Assembly (NCBI GenBank): GCA_025526915.1
Contig: JAHLKH010000082.1
Location: 1 to 64,000 of the forward strand
From: Entophlyctis helioformis
Taxonomy: Eukaryota > Chytridiomycota > Chytridiomycetes > Chytridiales > Chytriomycetaceae
Length of the DNA: 64,000 nt
Direction of reading: 5' to 3'
Of the stretch, positions 50,701 to 61,938 are shown in pieces. Position numbers and translations under genes: made by a program. Below the pieces are notes generated by a model that did no database searches, was not told where the DNA came from, and worked only from the letters and a program-made list of their open reading frames with translations. Positions within the stretch are counted from its first letter, which is position 1, and each line of letters opens with the position of its first letter.

Positions 50701-53700
50701 CGGCTTCGAGCTCAGCCTCGTGTTTGGCATGCGTCTGCACAGCAGCCTCGTTGGCATGTGCGAGTTGCTCTTGAACTTGTGCAAGTCGGTGCTTGAGAGC
50801 GTCTCGCTGATCGACCATGGACGCCAGCTCGTTTTGAAGCGCCATGATCTTGCTCAGTAGCCGCTCGCTGTCATTCGCCATGCTCTCGGATGCGCTGGAC
50901 TGCGCAGCTGTGACTTGATCAAGCTTGCTCTGCAGCTGCAAGAACCTCGACAGCGGAACCGTCTTTCCAGCCTTGGCATTCGAAGGCGGCGTTGTGGCCG
51001 CCTCTGCCTGTGTCTGTGTCGACACAGAGTGGAGGCGTGGCTGATGCTGCTGTGCAAGCCTAGCGTCTGCTGAGCGGAGCATGGTGTCCTTGGCGCGAAT
51101 CTCTGCACGGCTCTTGACCAGACTCTTCATAAGATGCTGCACGACTTGCTTGAGATACGCTTGCTGGTCCACCAGGCTCTTCCAGCTGCCCTCCATCTGA
51201 AAGCATGCAGCTCTGTCAGGACGCATATTTAACACTGCCAACACGATGAAAACTTGCCTGACTCATGGATGCCTCTGCCTCTGAGGGCAGGACGCGCGCA
51301 GCTGGTTGAGTTTGCGGTTGTGGCACGTGCGAGGCTGTCTGCGATGTAAACGTGGTTGTCGTTGTCATCTGCTGCACAATCGTCCGCACTTGGCTGGCTG
51401 TCCGCTCAAAGACGCGCGTTTCACGAGTAAACTCAAACATGAGCTTTGCAACCGACTCAAACGTGGTGTCCTGGTCGTTGTCGCGAACGGCGGCATCCGT
51501 GTCGTGGCCAGACGTCGATCCTGTATCAACAAACGAGGCCAGTTTGGCGAGGACCGGCCGTGACGCAATCCACTGCGAAAGATCCACGGCTGGCGTCGAC
51601 CGGGCTGGCAACGCGGCAACAAGGTCCAATAGATCGGCAAGGATCTCGCAGTATGCTTGCACTTGTCGGGCCATCATGCTCAGCTGGCGACCACTTCCAG
51701 TGCTTTGTGCAGTGGTCTGGCCGAGAGTTTCGAGCCACGCCGAAAGTCCATGCTGGTCACGGAGAACACGGCCCTTGAACGCCTGCAGCAGTCGCTGGGT
51801 TTCCAAGTCAGGCAATGAACTCGAGTCATCTGCAGCAATGCCTGTAGTCAGCATTCTCGCAGACGGATCACGCCCGGCGATCAAGAGCTGGCTTAAACTG
51901 TCGGCAGCTGCAGAGTCCATCAGCAGCATCCGCATCCGCGCGCTCTCCTCCCGCAGTGCCATGTTCTCCGCAGCAAGCCGCTCCTTGGTATCCGTCAGCC
52001 GCTTGTTGGCAAACTCGAGACTCAAATGAAGCACCTTGTTCTGGTCCATGGCGCGATTGAGATCGTGTACCAGCGTCATCAGTCCAGCAAGCTGCTGTTG
52101 TTGCTGAGATGCGAGCGACTGTCGCAGATCGGCGTTCTCCCGCTCTTTGAGAGCGTGGAGCTCAAGCGCCTGCTGCTGCACTTTGAACACCCTGGCGTCC
52201 ATTATGGACTGGATATCATGGGTTGCAGCTGTTGGTGAAAGCGGCGGCTGAGCCGATAACTCCGAGTTCAAGCTGCATGCAAGTATTGGAGATAATGTGT
52301 CAGACAAGCATTGCTCAGCTTCAGACAGGCATTACAAGAGCGCCTTACAAGGTGGTGTCCAGTTTGGATTCAAGGAACTCGAGTGCATGTGTCTTGTCCA
52401 GCAATTCGGATCGCAGGCTGGCAAGTTCAAGCTCATAGCCGTCAATCGAGACACGCAACTGCGAGACAGTGTCGTTGGCTTCTTGCAGTCGCTTTTCGTA
52501 AAGCTGCTTCGTATCTGCAATCTGTGTCTGGAGACTCTGTTGCGCTGCCTCTGAAGATTGATATGCTGCAGTGGTATCAACCAGCTGCTGCCGAATGCGT
52601 GCGACATCGCGTGCCAATGACTCGACTTGGAGAGAGTCGGCAGATGACGCAGTTCGTCCAGTGTCGGTCAGCGCCTCGAGTTGCCTGAGGAGCACGGTCT
52701 GAACTTGTAGGTCGTGTTCGGCCGTCAGTCGAAGCTGGCGCTCTCGGGTGATCTCAGTGCCAGCAGCCTTGGCTTGACTTTCCGATTGCGCTACCTGATC
52801 AATGAGATCTGCAATACGCTTCGCAGCCTGATCCTCCTTGGAAGCAAACTCGGTGGACAAGGATTCGATATGGTCTTGGGCGGCTGCAAGCTGTTCTTCG
52901 ATCTCAGCAATCCTGGCCGTGAGAGTTGACCGCTCTTCGCGAACAGTCTGCAGCTCAGACTCCAGGATCCTCTGCTGAGAAACGGCTGCGATGCGATCGG
53001 TATCCATTGATGCGAATTGCTGCATAAGGACGCCGAGCGACTCTTTGGCCATGGCTTTCTCCTCTTGAAGACGAACAGATTCGGCCATCAGAGCATCAAT
53101 GCGCTCGGCAAAATTGGACTTGGCATAATTGAACGCGGCAGTAATGGACTCTACTTGGCTGCGGAGAGAGGTGGTTGCGATACGAGAAGCTTCGAGCTCC
53201 ATTTGCAGTTGGCTGAATTGCTGCTGCATCAGCGGGGACTGGTTGAGGTCATCGACTGGATCAGTCTGCGTGTCGTGATCGCCAAGTGTGGCTGATTGCG
53301 TCTGTGTTGAGCCACTCGCGACTGATGTACCGACCATTGACGATCCGTGCTGCACGCCAAACGAGACTGATTTCGGTGGATCAGTCTGCGTGTCGTGATG
53401 CCGAGTGTGGTTGAATGCGTCTGTGTGAGCCACTCGCGACTGATGTACCAACCATCGACGATCCATGCTGCACGCCAAACGAGACCGACGTGGGCAGTTC
53501 AGTCTGTGTGTCGTGCTCACCGAATGCAGCTGACTGCGTCTGTGTCGACCACTTGCGACTGATGCACCAACCATCGACGATCCGTGCTGCACGCCAAACG
53601 AGACTGATGTCGGTGGATCAGTCTGCGTGTATGATGCCGCGTGTGGTGAATGCGTCTGTGTCGAACCACTCGCGACTGATGCACCAACCATCGACGATCC

Positions 53701-56700
53701 GTGCTGCACGCCAAACGAGACCGACGTGGGCAGTTCAGTCTGTGTGTCGTGATCACCAAATGCAGCTGGCTGCGTCTGTGTCGAACCACTCGCGACTGAT
53801 GTACCGACCATCGACGATCCATGCTGCACGCCAAACGAGACTGATGTCGGCAGTTCAGTCTGCGTATGGTGATCACCAAATGCAGCTGAATGCGTCTGTG
53901 TCGAACCACTCGCGACTGATGTACCGACCATCGACGATCCGTGCTGCACGCCAAACGAGACCGACGTCGGCAGTTAGTCTGTGTGTCGTGCTCCGATGCA
54001 GCTGATGCGTCTGTGTCGAACCACTCGCGACTGAGCACCACCATCGACGATCCTGCTGCACGCCAAACGAGACTGATGTGGCAGTTCAGTCTGTGTGTCG
54101 TGCTCACCGAATGCAGCTGATGCGTCTGTGTCGAACCACTTGCGACTGATGCACCACCATCGACGATCCGTGCTGCACGCCAAACGAGACTGATGTGGGT
54201 GGATCAGTCTGCGTGTCATGATGGCCGCGTGTGGTTGAATGCGTCTGTGTCGAACCACTCGCGACTGATGTACCGACCATCGACGATCCATGCTGCACGC
54301 CAAACGAGACTGATGTCGGCAGTTCAGTCTGCGTGTCATGATGGCTGAGTGTGGTTGAATGCGTCTGTGTCGAACCACTCGCGACTGATGTACCGACCAT
54401 CGACGATCCATGCTGCACGCCAAACGAGACGATGTGGGGATCAGTCTGCGTATGGTGATCACCAAATGCAGCTGAATGCGTCTGTGTGACCACTGCGACT
54501 GAAGCACCGACCATCGACGATCCATGCTGCACGCCAAACGAGACGACGTGGGCAGTTCAGTCTGGTATGGTGATCACCAAATGCAGCTGAATGCGTCTGT
54601 GTCGAACCACTCGCGACTGATGCACCGACCATCGACGATCCGTGCTGCACGCCAAACGAGACCGACGTGGGCAGTTCAGTCTGTGTGTCGTGCTCACCGA
54701 ATGCAGCTGACTGCGTCTGTGTCGAGCCACTTGCGACTGAAGCACCGACCATCGACGATCCATGCTGCACGCCAAACGAGACTGATGTGGGTTCAGTCTG
54801 CGTATGGTGATCACCAAATGCAGCTGAATGCGTCTGTGTCGAACCACTTGCGACTGATGCACCGACCATCGACGATCCATGCTGCACGCCAAACGAGACT
54901 GATGTGGCAGTTCAGTCTGCGTATGTGATCCCAATGGGCTGAATGCGTCTGTGTGAACCACTCGCGACTGAAGCACGTCTCCTCTCAAGCATCTTGATAG
55001 CCGCAGCATATTCGCTCCGTAGCGCAATCATTTGAAGCCGCACTTCGACGTTTCCTTGAAGGGATGCCCTGAGTTTCATCTCCGTCTGTGCCAGCTTGTC
55101 TTTCAGTACCAATGCCGTTGCTGAATCCTCTCGTGCTGGAGAGCTTGGTGCTGATTGCGTCTGACCGGATGGTGGTCTGTGCCAATACCTTGGTGTCCAG
55201 TGGATGTAGCTGAGCTGGACGATCAGGCGACAGAGCAGCAATTGGTGGTGGAGCCGACTCGACGTCCTTAGGCAAAGCATCACTTGGTCGCTGCTGCTGA
55301 TCGGCTGTCGATGATGTAGGCTGTATAAGCTGTCAAGCTGCTCGATGCGGCTGTGCAATGTCGCAATCAAAGCCTCCTTCTTTGCAATTATTCGAAGAAC
55401 CGAGTCTGCGCTGATTTGATCGTGGTCGCTGTTTCCAGCAGCGTTTGCAAACGAGGGTTGGTTGACAATCGCGATCAGATTGGCAGCGTTGGCAAAGACT
55501 GATCGGATAGCCATCAGCGAGTCGCGATGCGATGGATGCAAAGGGTCGAGCTGTGGCGGCATTGGTGCAACAATCTCGGTGACACGGTTAAGGAGCGTGT
55601 ACGATTGCGACACTGCGCCAGTGACGCCGAACCCAATGTTTTGGCGGATCCGTCCAAACATGGAGATGATTGGCTCGTGAGGGCGTTCGGATGGTGCTGG
55701 AGATGCTGATGCTGCGCGCGAATGGGTTGCAGATATGACATTCAATGACTGGGACGCTTGCTGGAGGGATTGGAGTGTTGGCGCCAGATCGTCGGTCTGC
55801 ACAGAGACAGACACTGGAGCAGCAGCAATAGGCACGACGGCCAGCCCTCCGCCTGATGTGACGATCCTGGACTCAGACTCGGCAGCAGCCGCAGCGGCTC
55901 TGTTGTTGTGGATGCGCACATAGGCTTGCAGATCCTGGCTCAGACGAGTTATGCGCTCCTCGAGGACGGGAAAGTGCTGGCTCAGCAGATCGAGCCACTC
56001 CTGCCGCTGTGATTCCTGGGCAAAGACTGCAGAGAGGTGTGCCTCGGCCTCGGCAAGTCTGCCCTCGATATGCAGGCCACGAGCGTTGCTTGCCAGATCG
56101 GATGTGGCGCGCGTCTCGATCGCCTCAGACTCTGACATGCGAACGATGTCGTCCAGCAGCGATACATACGAAGCCAAAGTAGCGTCACGCGTGGATGGCG
56201 TGGCGTTTTGGCCGAGGGCACTGCGTTGCTGCAAGATGCGAGCCTGGATAGCACGCCAGCGTGCATCGTGCCGAGCAGACCGTCCCTGCAACTCCTTGAA
56301 CAGAAACGCATTCTGTTTGGCATCATCCTGCCTGGCCTGCTGAATCCGCACGCGCTGCAGTCGCTGCTCCTCGAGAGATGTGCCGAGCATCCAGACAAGG
56401 CCCAGAATGTCTCGTAGCAGACCCGAGAACTCTGAAAACTGAAGACGGATGTGCCTGCCAGCCTCGGACGATTCCCTGAGACGCATCTGAGTCAGATCGC
56501 GCAGGTACTCATTTTGTGCAGTGAGCCGTCGCTGGTGTTCTTCGTTGAGCGACATGTACGTTGAGACCTGGCAGGCAAAGTGTGAGCCGAATGCCTGTCA
56601 GCCACGCGGGTCTGCATCCAAGCGTGCCTCGTTGAGCGCGTTTTCTTTGAACGCGACGAGGTTCTTGTTGGCAGTCTCCAGGTCTGCTTTGGCGCGGGCA

Positions 56701-57731
56701 GTGGCGATGTGTGCATCCCTCTCAGCCTTGAGCTGGTTGGCCAAACGATAGCACCATGGCAAAGGTCAGCCAGCGGATTTCAGGGCCAGCGTGCAGCAGT
56801 GCACACCAGACAGCCTTGCCTGTCTAAGCGTGTTCGAGTTGTGCATGGAGAGCAGCTGTGCAGCATCGCCTAGACGCGCAATCTCTGACGTGAGCTCAGC
56901 AATGCGGGTATCTGCCTGAACCCGCTCTGCAGCAATCTCTTCCATCGAAAACCCGCAGGCGTCGCAGTGGGACGGAACGCGGGCCTGACGGGACGTGCGA
57001 ACGTCCTCACGCGACAGACGGCGGGCAGCAGAAGCGAGCTTGTTTTCGAGCGCGTGGATGTGCCGACGGCTAACCCTTGCTTCGCTCTCCATGGTCGCAA
57101 CACGAGCAGCGGTTGTTGCCGATGAGCGCTGTGTCGCTAACAAACTCTCGGCAAGCTTTGTGCGCTCAGCCTCGAGAAGGCCGATCTGGCCGGCCCTTGC
57201 TCGGTCGCTGGTCTCTGCCGCGATCTTTTCCGAGATGGTCTTGTCGAGTGCCGCACGCAGCCGTTGGTTCTCGGCTTCGACAGCGTCGGCAGCGGCTCGC
57301 ATCTCGCCAATCTTGCGTTGAAGCGTTGCATTGACCGCCAGCGTCGAGAAAGGGTCGTATCTGGGCGGCGGACGGGGTTAAGACGGAAGAGAGAGGAAGA
57401 CAAGACAAGGCAAGGCGAGGCAAGGCGAGAAGACGCACTTGAGCTCCTGCACAAGCTGCTTGGTGACCTGCAGCTCCTCGACGGTGTCGCGCAGGGTGGT
57501 CTCGACCCGTGCGCGCTCAAAGGCGGTTGTCTGCAGCCGCGATGCAAGCATCAGCCGCTCGCGCTCCGAGGCAACGAGCGCCTCGTGGGCGGCGGCCAGC
57601 TGGGTCTTGACGGGGTTGGGTATCGACGAGTCGACAAAGGCTTGCACGCCGCGCAGCACCAGCGGCTGCTCGGGCGGCAGCGCCTGATCCTCGAGCAGCT
57701 CGAGGCTCTGCATCTGCAGATGCGCAGACAT
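47738..57731 (-). CDS. Giant coiled-coil protein with TQT-rich tandem array
   Basis: One long gene, about 3,000 residues, not recognised as a named family. It starts MSAHLQMQSLELLEDQ (57731). Exon 1 is 57439-57731; exon 2 begins at 57360. Further exons run to the stop at 47738, with clear in-phase junctions at 52345/52274 (GTAAGG donor) and 51259/51196 (GC donor). Most of the chain is heptad-like coiled coil (for example LTARIAEIEEQLAAAQDHIE). Between about 53293 and 54985 lie 14 copies of a 39-40-residue unit with two TQT motifs each. More TQT/QT sites occur nearby (HSVSTQTQ, DRGTQTR). The C-terminal 500 residues hold five copies of a LTxxSLxxTAExI motif. Several frame breaks occur, mainly inside repeats. 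A centrosomal or flagellar scaffold is inferred from architecture only. The exon arrangement around 56550-56780 is unresolved. Confidence 0.7.
48531..48585. repeat. CAG/CAA microsatellite in the coiled-coil gene
   Basis: A GCTGTTGCTGCTGCTG-type trinucleotide run (Gln-coding on the minus strand). The reading frame changes here between the SSMQHQQHQ segment and QSQLLRPMPHLL, so repeat length is probably wrong or variable. Confidence 0.8.
53293..54985 (-). repeat. 14-unit 114-120-bp tandem array encoding TQT motifs
   Basis: Each unit contains the near-invariant GCACGCCAAACGAGA core (first at 53352, last near 54884). Full units encode HDTQTELPTSVSFGVQ then HGSSMVGTSVASGSTQTQ plus SAAFGD, about 40 residues. 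Units are over 90% alike. Between 53950 and 54970 several carry 1-3-nt deletions that break the frame, while the units from 53290 to 53700 and 53700 to 53949 read mostly cleanly. Recent amplification or homogenisation is implied. Confidence 0.92.
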
Positions 57732-57785
57732 GGCGCGGCTGTTGGCGAGGTTGGCGAGATCGTTGGCAAGCAGTCCAAAAGCGGC

Positions 57786-59277
57786 ATGAGCAGCAGTAAC
57801 AGCAGCAGCAGCAGCAAGAGCAAGAGCAGCAGCTTCACAGGCAGCACGGCCACGGACCAGGCCATTGCAGGCTTCACAGCAGGATCCGTGTCGGCCGCTG
57901 TGCTGCATCCCCTCGACCTCATCAAGACCCGCTACCAAGGTTCGAGCGAGCAGCCAGTTGTGGTTGTGTGCATGCAACATGCCGCATGCAGCATGCGGTT
58001 GGCCGCCTGGAAGGCATCGTGGGCATCGTGGGCATTGTGGGCATGTTGCTAACGCTCGCATGCACGGCAGTGGATGAGCGGTCGGCCAAGCGGTCGCTGG
58101 TGCGCACGTTCAAGGACATTGTGCGGCAAGAGGGCCGGCTGGCGCTGTACCGCGGCCTGTCGCCCAACCTGGCCGGCTCGACGGCGTCGTGGGGCCTGTA
58201 CTTTTGGTACTACTCGATGATCAAGGACTGGATGCGGGCCACGGGCTCGGGCTCTGGCTCGGGCTCTGGACGGCTCTGGAACGGGCTCTGGAACGGGATC
58301 AAGCCAGCAGCCGGCCAAGCTGGCACCGCTGCAGCACATGGCCGCGTCTGCCGGTGCTGGTGAGCCGCTGGTGCCTCGCATTGTGCAGATCCAGATTGGC
58401 GGTGGATGCCGACTTGGCGCTGCATGGCATGGCATGGCTGACATGGCATGGCTGCATGGCAGGTCTCCTCACATGCGTGTTCACCAACCCGCTCTGGTTG
58501 ATCAAGACCCGCATGTGCACACAGCGCGCAACGGATCCCGGCGCTTATCGCGGCCTCTACGGTGCGTGGCTTGCAAGCGAGCGTGCAAGCACGCACTTGT
58601 TTGGGCCATGGATGTGCATGGGATGCAGACTGACAGGCCATTGACAGATGGACTGCGCCAAGTTGTGCGGCACGAGGGTGTTGCGGGTCTGTACCGCGGC
58701 ATCGTTCCTGCATTCATAGGCGTGTCGCACGGCGCGCTGCAGTTTATGGCCTACGAGGAGATGAAGCACATTCGCATGGAGCTCGTGCACGGAGCAGACA
58801 TCAACAAGCTCGTGAGTCGATGCACGTCCATGGCATGTGCTGGCAGGCTGGCAGGCTGACTGGCCGACGAACTGACCGACCGGACCGACTGGCGCGCTGG
58901 TATAGGGGCCGTTCGAGTACATTACCATGGCAGCAGCGTCCAAGGTCTTTGCAACCGTGTGCACGTATCCTTACCAGGTGATCAAGTCGCGGATGCAGGT
59001 GCAGAGCGCATATGTCCAGAACGACTACACGACCGTGTTGCAAACAACGGCGAGCATCTTCAAGTACGGTGCTATGGCTGCTGGATGCTGATGTGGATCT
59101 CTGTAGACAGACTGACTGAACGGCTGACTGGCAAACTGATCTGGCGCGCATAGGAACGAGGGAGTGCGCGGCTTTTACAAGGGCATGGGCGTCAACATTG
59201 TGCGTGTGCTGCCAGGCACCTGCATCACCTTTGGCGTGTACGAGGCCGTCAGCAAGTTTCTGCGAACATCGGCATGA
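57786..59277 (+). CDS. SLC25A32: Mitochondrial carrier, FAD/folate type (SLC25A32/FLX1)
   Basis: Inner-membrane carrier. Exons 57786-57939, 58071-58359, 58463-58561, 58648-58811, 58906-about 59068 and about 59153-59277. Start [16 protein letters not shown] is a Ser-rich leader. The three signatures are [21 protein letters not shown] and [11 protein letters not shown]; the Trp in repeat 2 and YPYQV in repeat 3 are characteristic of the folate/FAD and pyrimidine-nucleotide branch, and [13 protein letters not shown] supports SLC25A32. The Gly/Ser-rich stretch near 58245-58300 contains a one-base frame change before [13 protein letters not shown], and the junction near 59068 closes only with one base altered. 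Start is 54 nt from the divergent coiled-coil gene; the stop overlaps an AATAAA signal. Confidence 0.88.
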
Positions 59278-59282
59278 ATAAA
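59277..59282 (+). promoter_or_regulatory. AATAAA poly(A) signal overlapping the carrier stop codon
   Basis: The last A of the TGA stop is the first A of AATAAA. The next gene starts at 59321, so transcript end and next promoter overlap closely. Confidence 0.55.
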
Positions 59283-59320
59283 GGGCATACAACGTACGTT
59301 GCCCCTCAAAGCTTATCTTG

Positions 59321-61881
59321 ATGCTGCACTTCGACAGCCGGAGCGGGCAGACCGAGATGAATGGCAAGAGCAGCACGCAGCACGGCAGCAGCGCCAGCTG
59401 TAGGACCAGCGACGGGACCAACGGCGGGACCAACGACGGGGGCAGCAAGAGAAGCAGCAGCAGCCCCAAGCAGCTGGTTGCCTTGGGCCAGCCGCTGCCG
59501 CCACGCACTCCGCACGGTATGTGCAGCACACCCGCGATGCTTTCTGGCTGGCCGGCGCACGTGCAACGCTCTCGCATCCAGCTCATCCGATGGCGTTGAT
59601 GGCGCTGATGCTGATGCTAACGATGCTGCTCTTGATGGCGCTGCCCGGTTGCACCGACGGCAGCGGTGTCGGTGTCGCTGCCGACGTGGAGCGACAACGT
59701 GGGCTACGAAGAGGGCCACGAGCGGGTGGTCGCCGCCATGCGCAGCGGATATCCGCGCTTTGTGTTCAACCCGCTGGTCAAGAAGGCAAGTCTGGCGCAT
59801 CGCTCGGTCTGGCGCTCTGCCGTTCGCTTCCTTGGCTGACACACGTGCACATACACGCACATACACGCACGCACGCTCGTTCACACAACAGCTGTTTGAC
59901 CACTGCAGAGACCGCTTTGCGATGCTCGACGAGGACTGCCTGGTGTTTCCTGCGCGGCAGCACGCCAGGCCTGCAGAACGTTCATCCGCGAGCGTGCGCT
60001 GGCCGAGCAGATCGCGCAGGTCGCGCAGATCACGCAGATCACTCAGCGGCAGTCGGACGGCGCAGACAGTGGGCACTTACTGCTGGCCAGCCCACGCCAA
60101 GCAGCCGGCCGGCACCGCCCGCCATCAAGATCCGCATTGCAGAGCTGCTGCTGACCCCGCAGTCGCACATCCACCGATCGCCCGACACGGTTCCCGCTGG
60201 GCTCGACGCTGCTTTCGACAGGTCCATCACACACCCCGTCCTGCACATTGTCCTCTTCCCTGCACATCTGTTTCCCATCGCCAAGCAGTTCTGGCAGCAC
60301 ACTGGCGAAGGCATTTCGTCGCGCTTTGCCGAGCACTGCCTGCGCACACTCGAGATCCCCATCATTGCGCCTGGATCGCCCCTCTCGCTCTCACCGGCGG
60401 GCACCGAACGGGGCAAGTCCAAGCGGTACAGCACTGGGCCATACAGCTCGCAGGTCCTTGAGCGGTTTCTTTCTGCTCTTCATACGGACGCGGCTGCACA
60501 CGAGCTGAACACGTTTGTCGAGGAGCGCTTTGGACGCAACCTCAATGTGCGCATTGCTGACGGCGTCAAGGTCACTCTGCGCAAGCGCATCGCTGGTGTC
60601 ATGGGCGACATGGACCCGACGCGCCGCATGAGCATGAGCCTGGCGGGCGTGGCTTCAGACTCGGATGCCGCAGATGCATGTTCTCCGACTCGATCAGATG
60701 GCCCTGGATTCTTTGATGAGCATCAGACAGTCGGCCAATGCGAGCAGCAGCTGCAGAGCGCCAAAGCTATTCCAGAGCGCGGCGTTCCTGGTGTCTCAGA
60801 GGACGACGTGTTTCTGTTTCCGTGCGGCATGAGCACCATCTACAACATCCACCGCGTCATTCTTCGTCTGCGTCCTGGCATCAAGAGTGTCCAGTTCGGG
60901 TAAGCCGGTGTCGCCTGGGTTGTCCTTGGCCCACGCGACTGACAGCATCCGCAGATTCCCGTACATTGACACGCTCAAGATCCAAGAGCGGTTTGGTCCG
61001 GGCTGCCACTTTCTTGGCCGCGGCGACTCGGCAGATCTGGACGCGCTTGAACGTCTCTTGGACTCTGAGCCCATCTCAGCCATCATCTGCGAGTTTCCAA
61101 GCAACCCACTCCTGCGCAGCCCCGATCTCCGCCGTCTCTACTCGCTGGCACACAAGCACAATACGCTCGTCATTGTCGACGAGACCATTGGCAACTTTGT
61201 CAATGTGTGCGTGCTTCCGTTTGCAGACATTATCGTGTCGAGTCTGACCAAGGTGTTCAGCGGCGACTCCAACGTCATGGGCGGAAGCGCGGTGCTCAAC
61301 CCGGCATCGCCCTTTTGCGCCAGCATCAAAGCAGCCATGGGCGAGGTGTACATGGACACGCTGTGGTGCGAGGACGCCATCTTCTTGGAACGCAACTCGC
61401 GCACGTTTGTGCAGCGATGCCAGATCATCAACCGCAACGCCGAGAGGCTGTGCGACTATCTGCGAGACCATCCCAAAGGTGAGCCACGCATCACAACGTG
61501 CTGGCTTGTTGTTGTGGTGCTTGCTGGCCAACTCACACCCCGCCAGTCGAAGCCGTGTACTATCCAAAGTACGTCGACAGCGACATCTACACGAGCCATG
61601 CACGCCAGCCGGCATCGCCGGGATACGGGGGTCTCTTTTCGCTCATTCTGCGCTCAGACGACGCAGCCATCCGCTTCTACGACGCCGTGCAGATCTACAA
61701 GGGCCCGTCGCTCGGTACCAACTTTACACTGGCATGCCCGTACACAATCCTGGCACATTACACCGAGCTTGACTGGGCGGCGTCGTATGGCGTGCCCAAG
61801 CGTCTCATTCGCATCTCGGTCGGTGCGGAGGACACTGACGCACTGCTTGCTCTCTTTGAAAGCGCCATGGAAGCAGCATGA
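59321..61881 (+). CDS. STR2: Cystathionine gamma-synthase (STR2-type), PLP enzyme
   Basis: Transsulfuration enzyme making cystathionine from an O-acyl-homoserine and cysteine. Exons 59321-59516, 59664-59785, 59892-60899, 60955-61478 and 61547-61881; the ATG at 59357 is an alternative start. Motifs: LGQPLPPRTPHAVSVSLPTW, DNVGYEEGHERVV, RSGYPRFVF, AKQFWQHTGEGISSR, FPCGMSTIYNIHR, CEFPSNPLLRSPDL, VDETIGNF, and the PLP lysine in SSLTKVFSGDSNVMGG. The end is RLIRISVGAEDTDALLALFE. The intron 59786-59891 has a GC donor. Two one-base losses in exon 3 (near 59960 and 60110) break the frame in a poorly conserved stretch. The 3' end carries AATAAA at 61916 and converges on the gamma-tubulin complex gene. 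Confidence 0.92.
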
Positions 61882-61915
61882 CGGTGAATGGCAACAGCCG
61901 GTGTGTGAACACTGG

Positions 61916-61921
61916 AATAAA
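61916..61921 (+). promoter_or_regulatory. AATAAA poly(A) signal of the cystathionine gamma-synthase gene
   Basis: AATAAA 34 nt after the stop codon, 18 nt before the convergent gene's stop. Confidence 0.55.
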
Positions 61922-61938
61922 CGGATTGCATTGCATCG

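Noticed and set aside
53293..54985. CRISPR-like regular repeat array
   Set aside because: Unit length, near-identical whole units without unique spacers, and in-frame coding of a 40-residue repeat show a protein tandem repeat in a eukaryotic gene.
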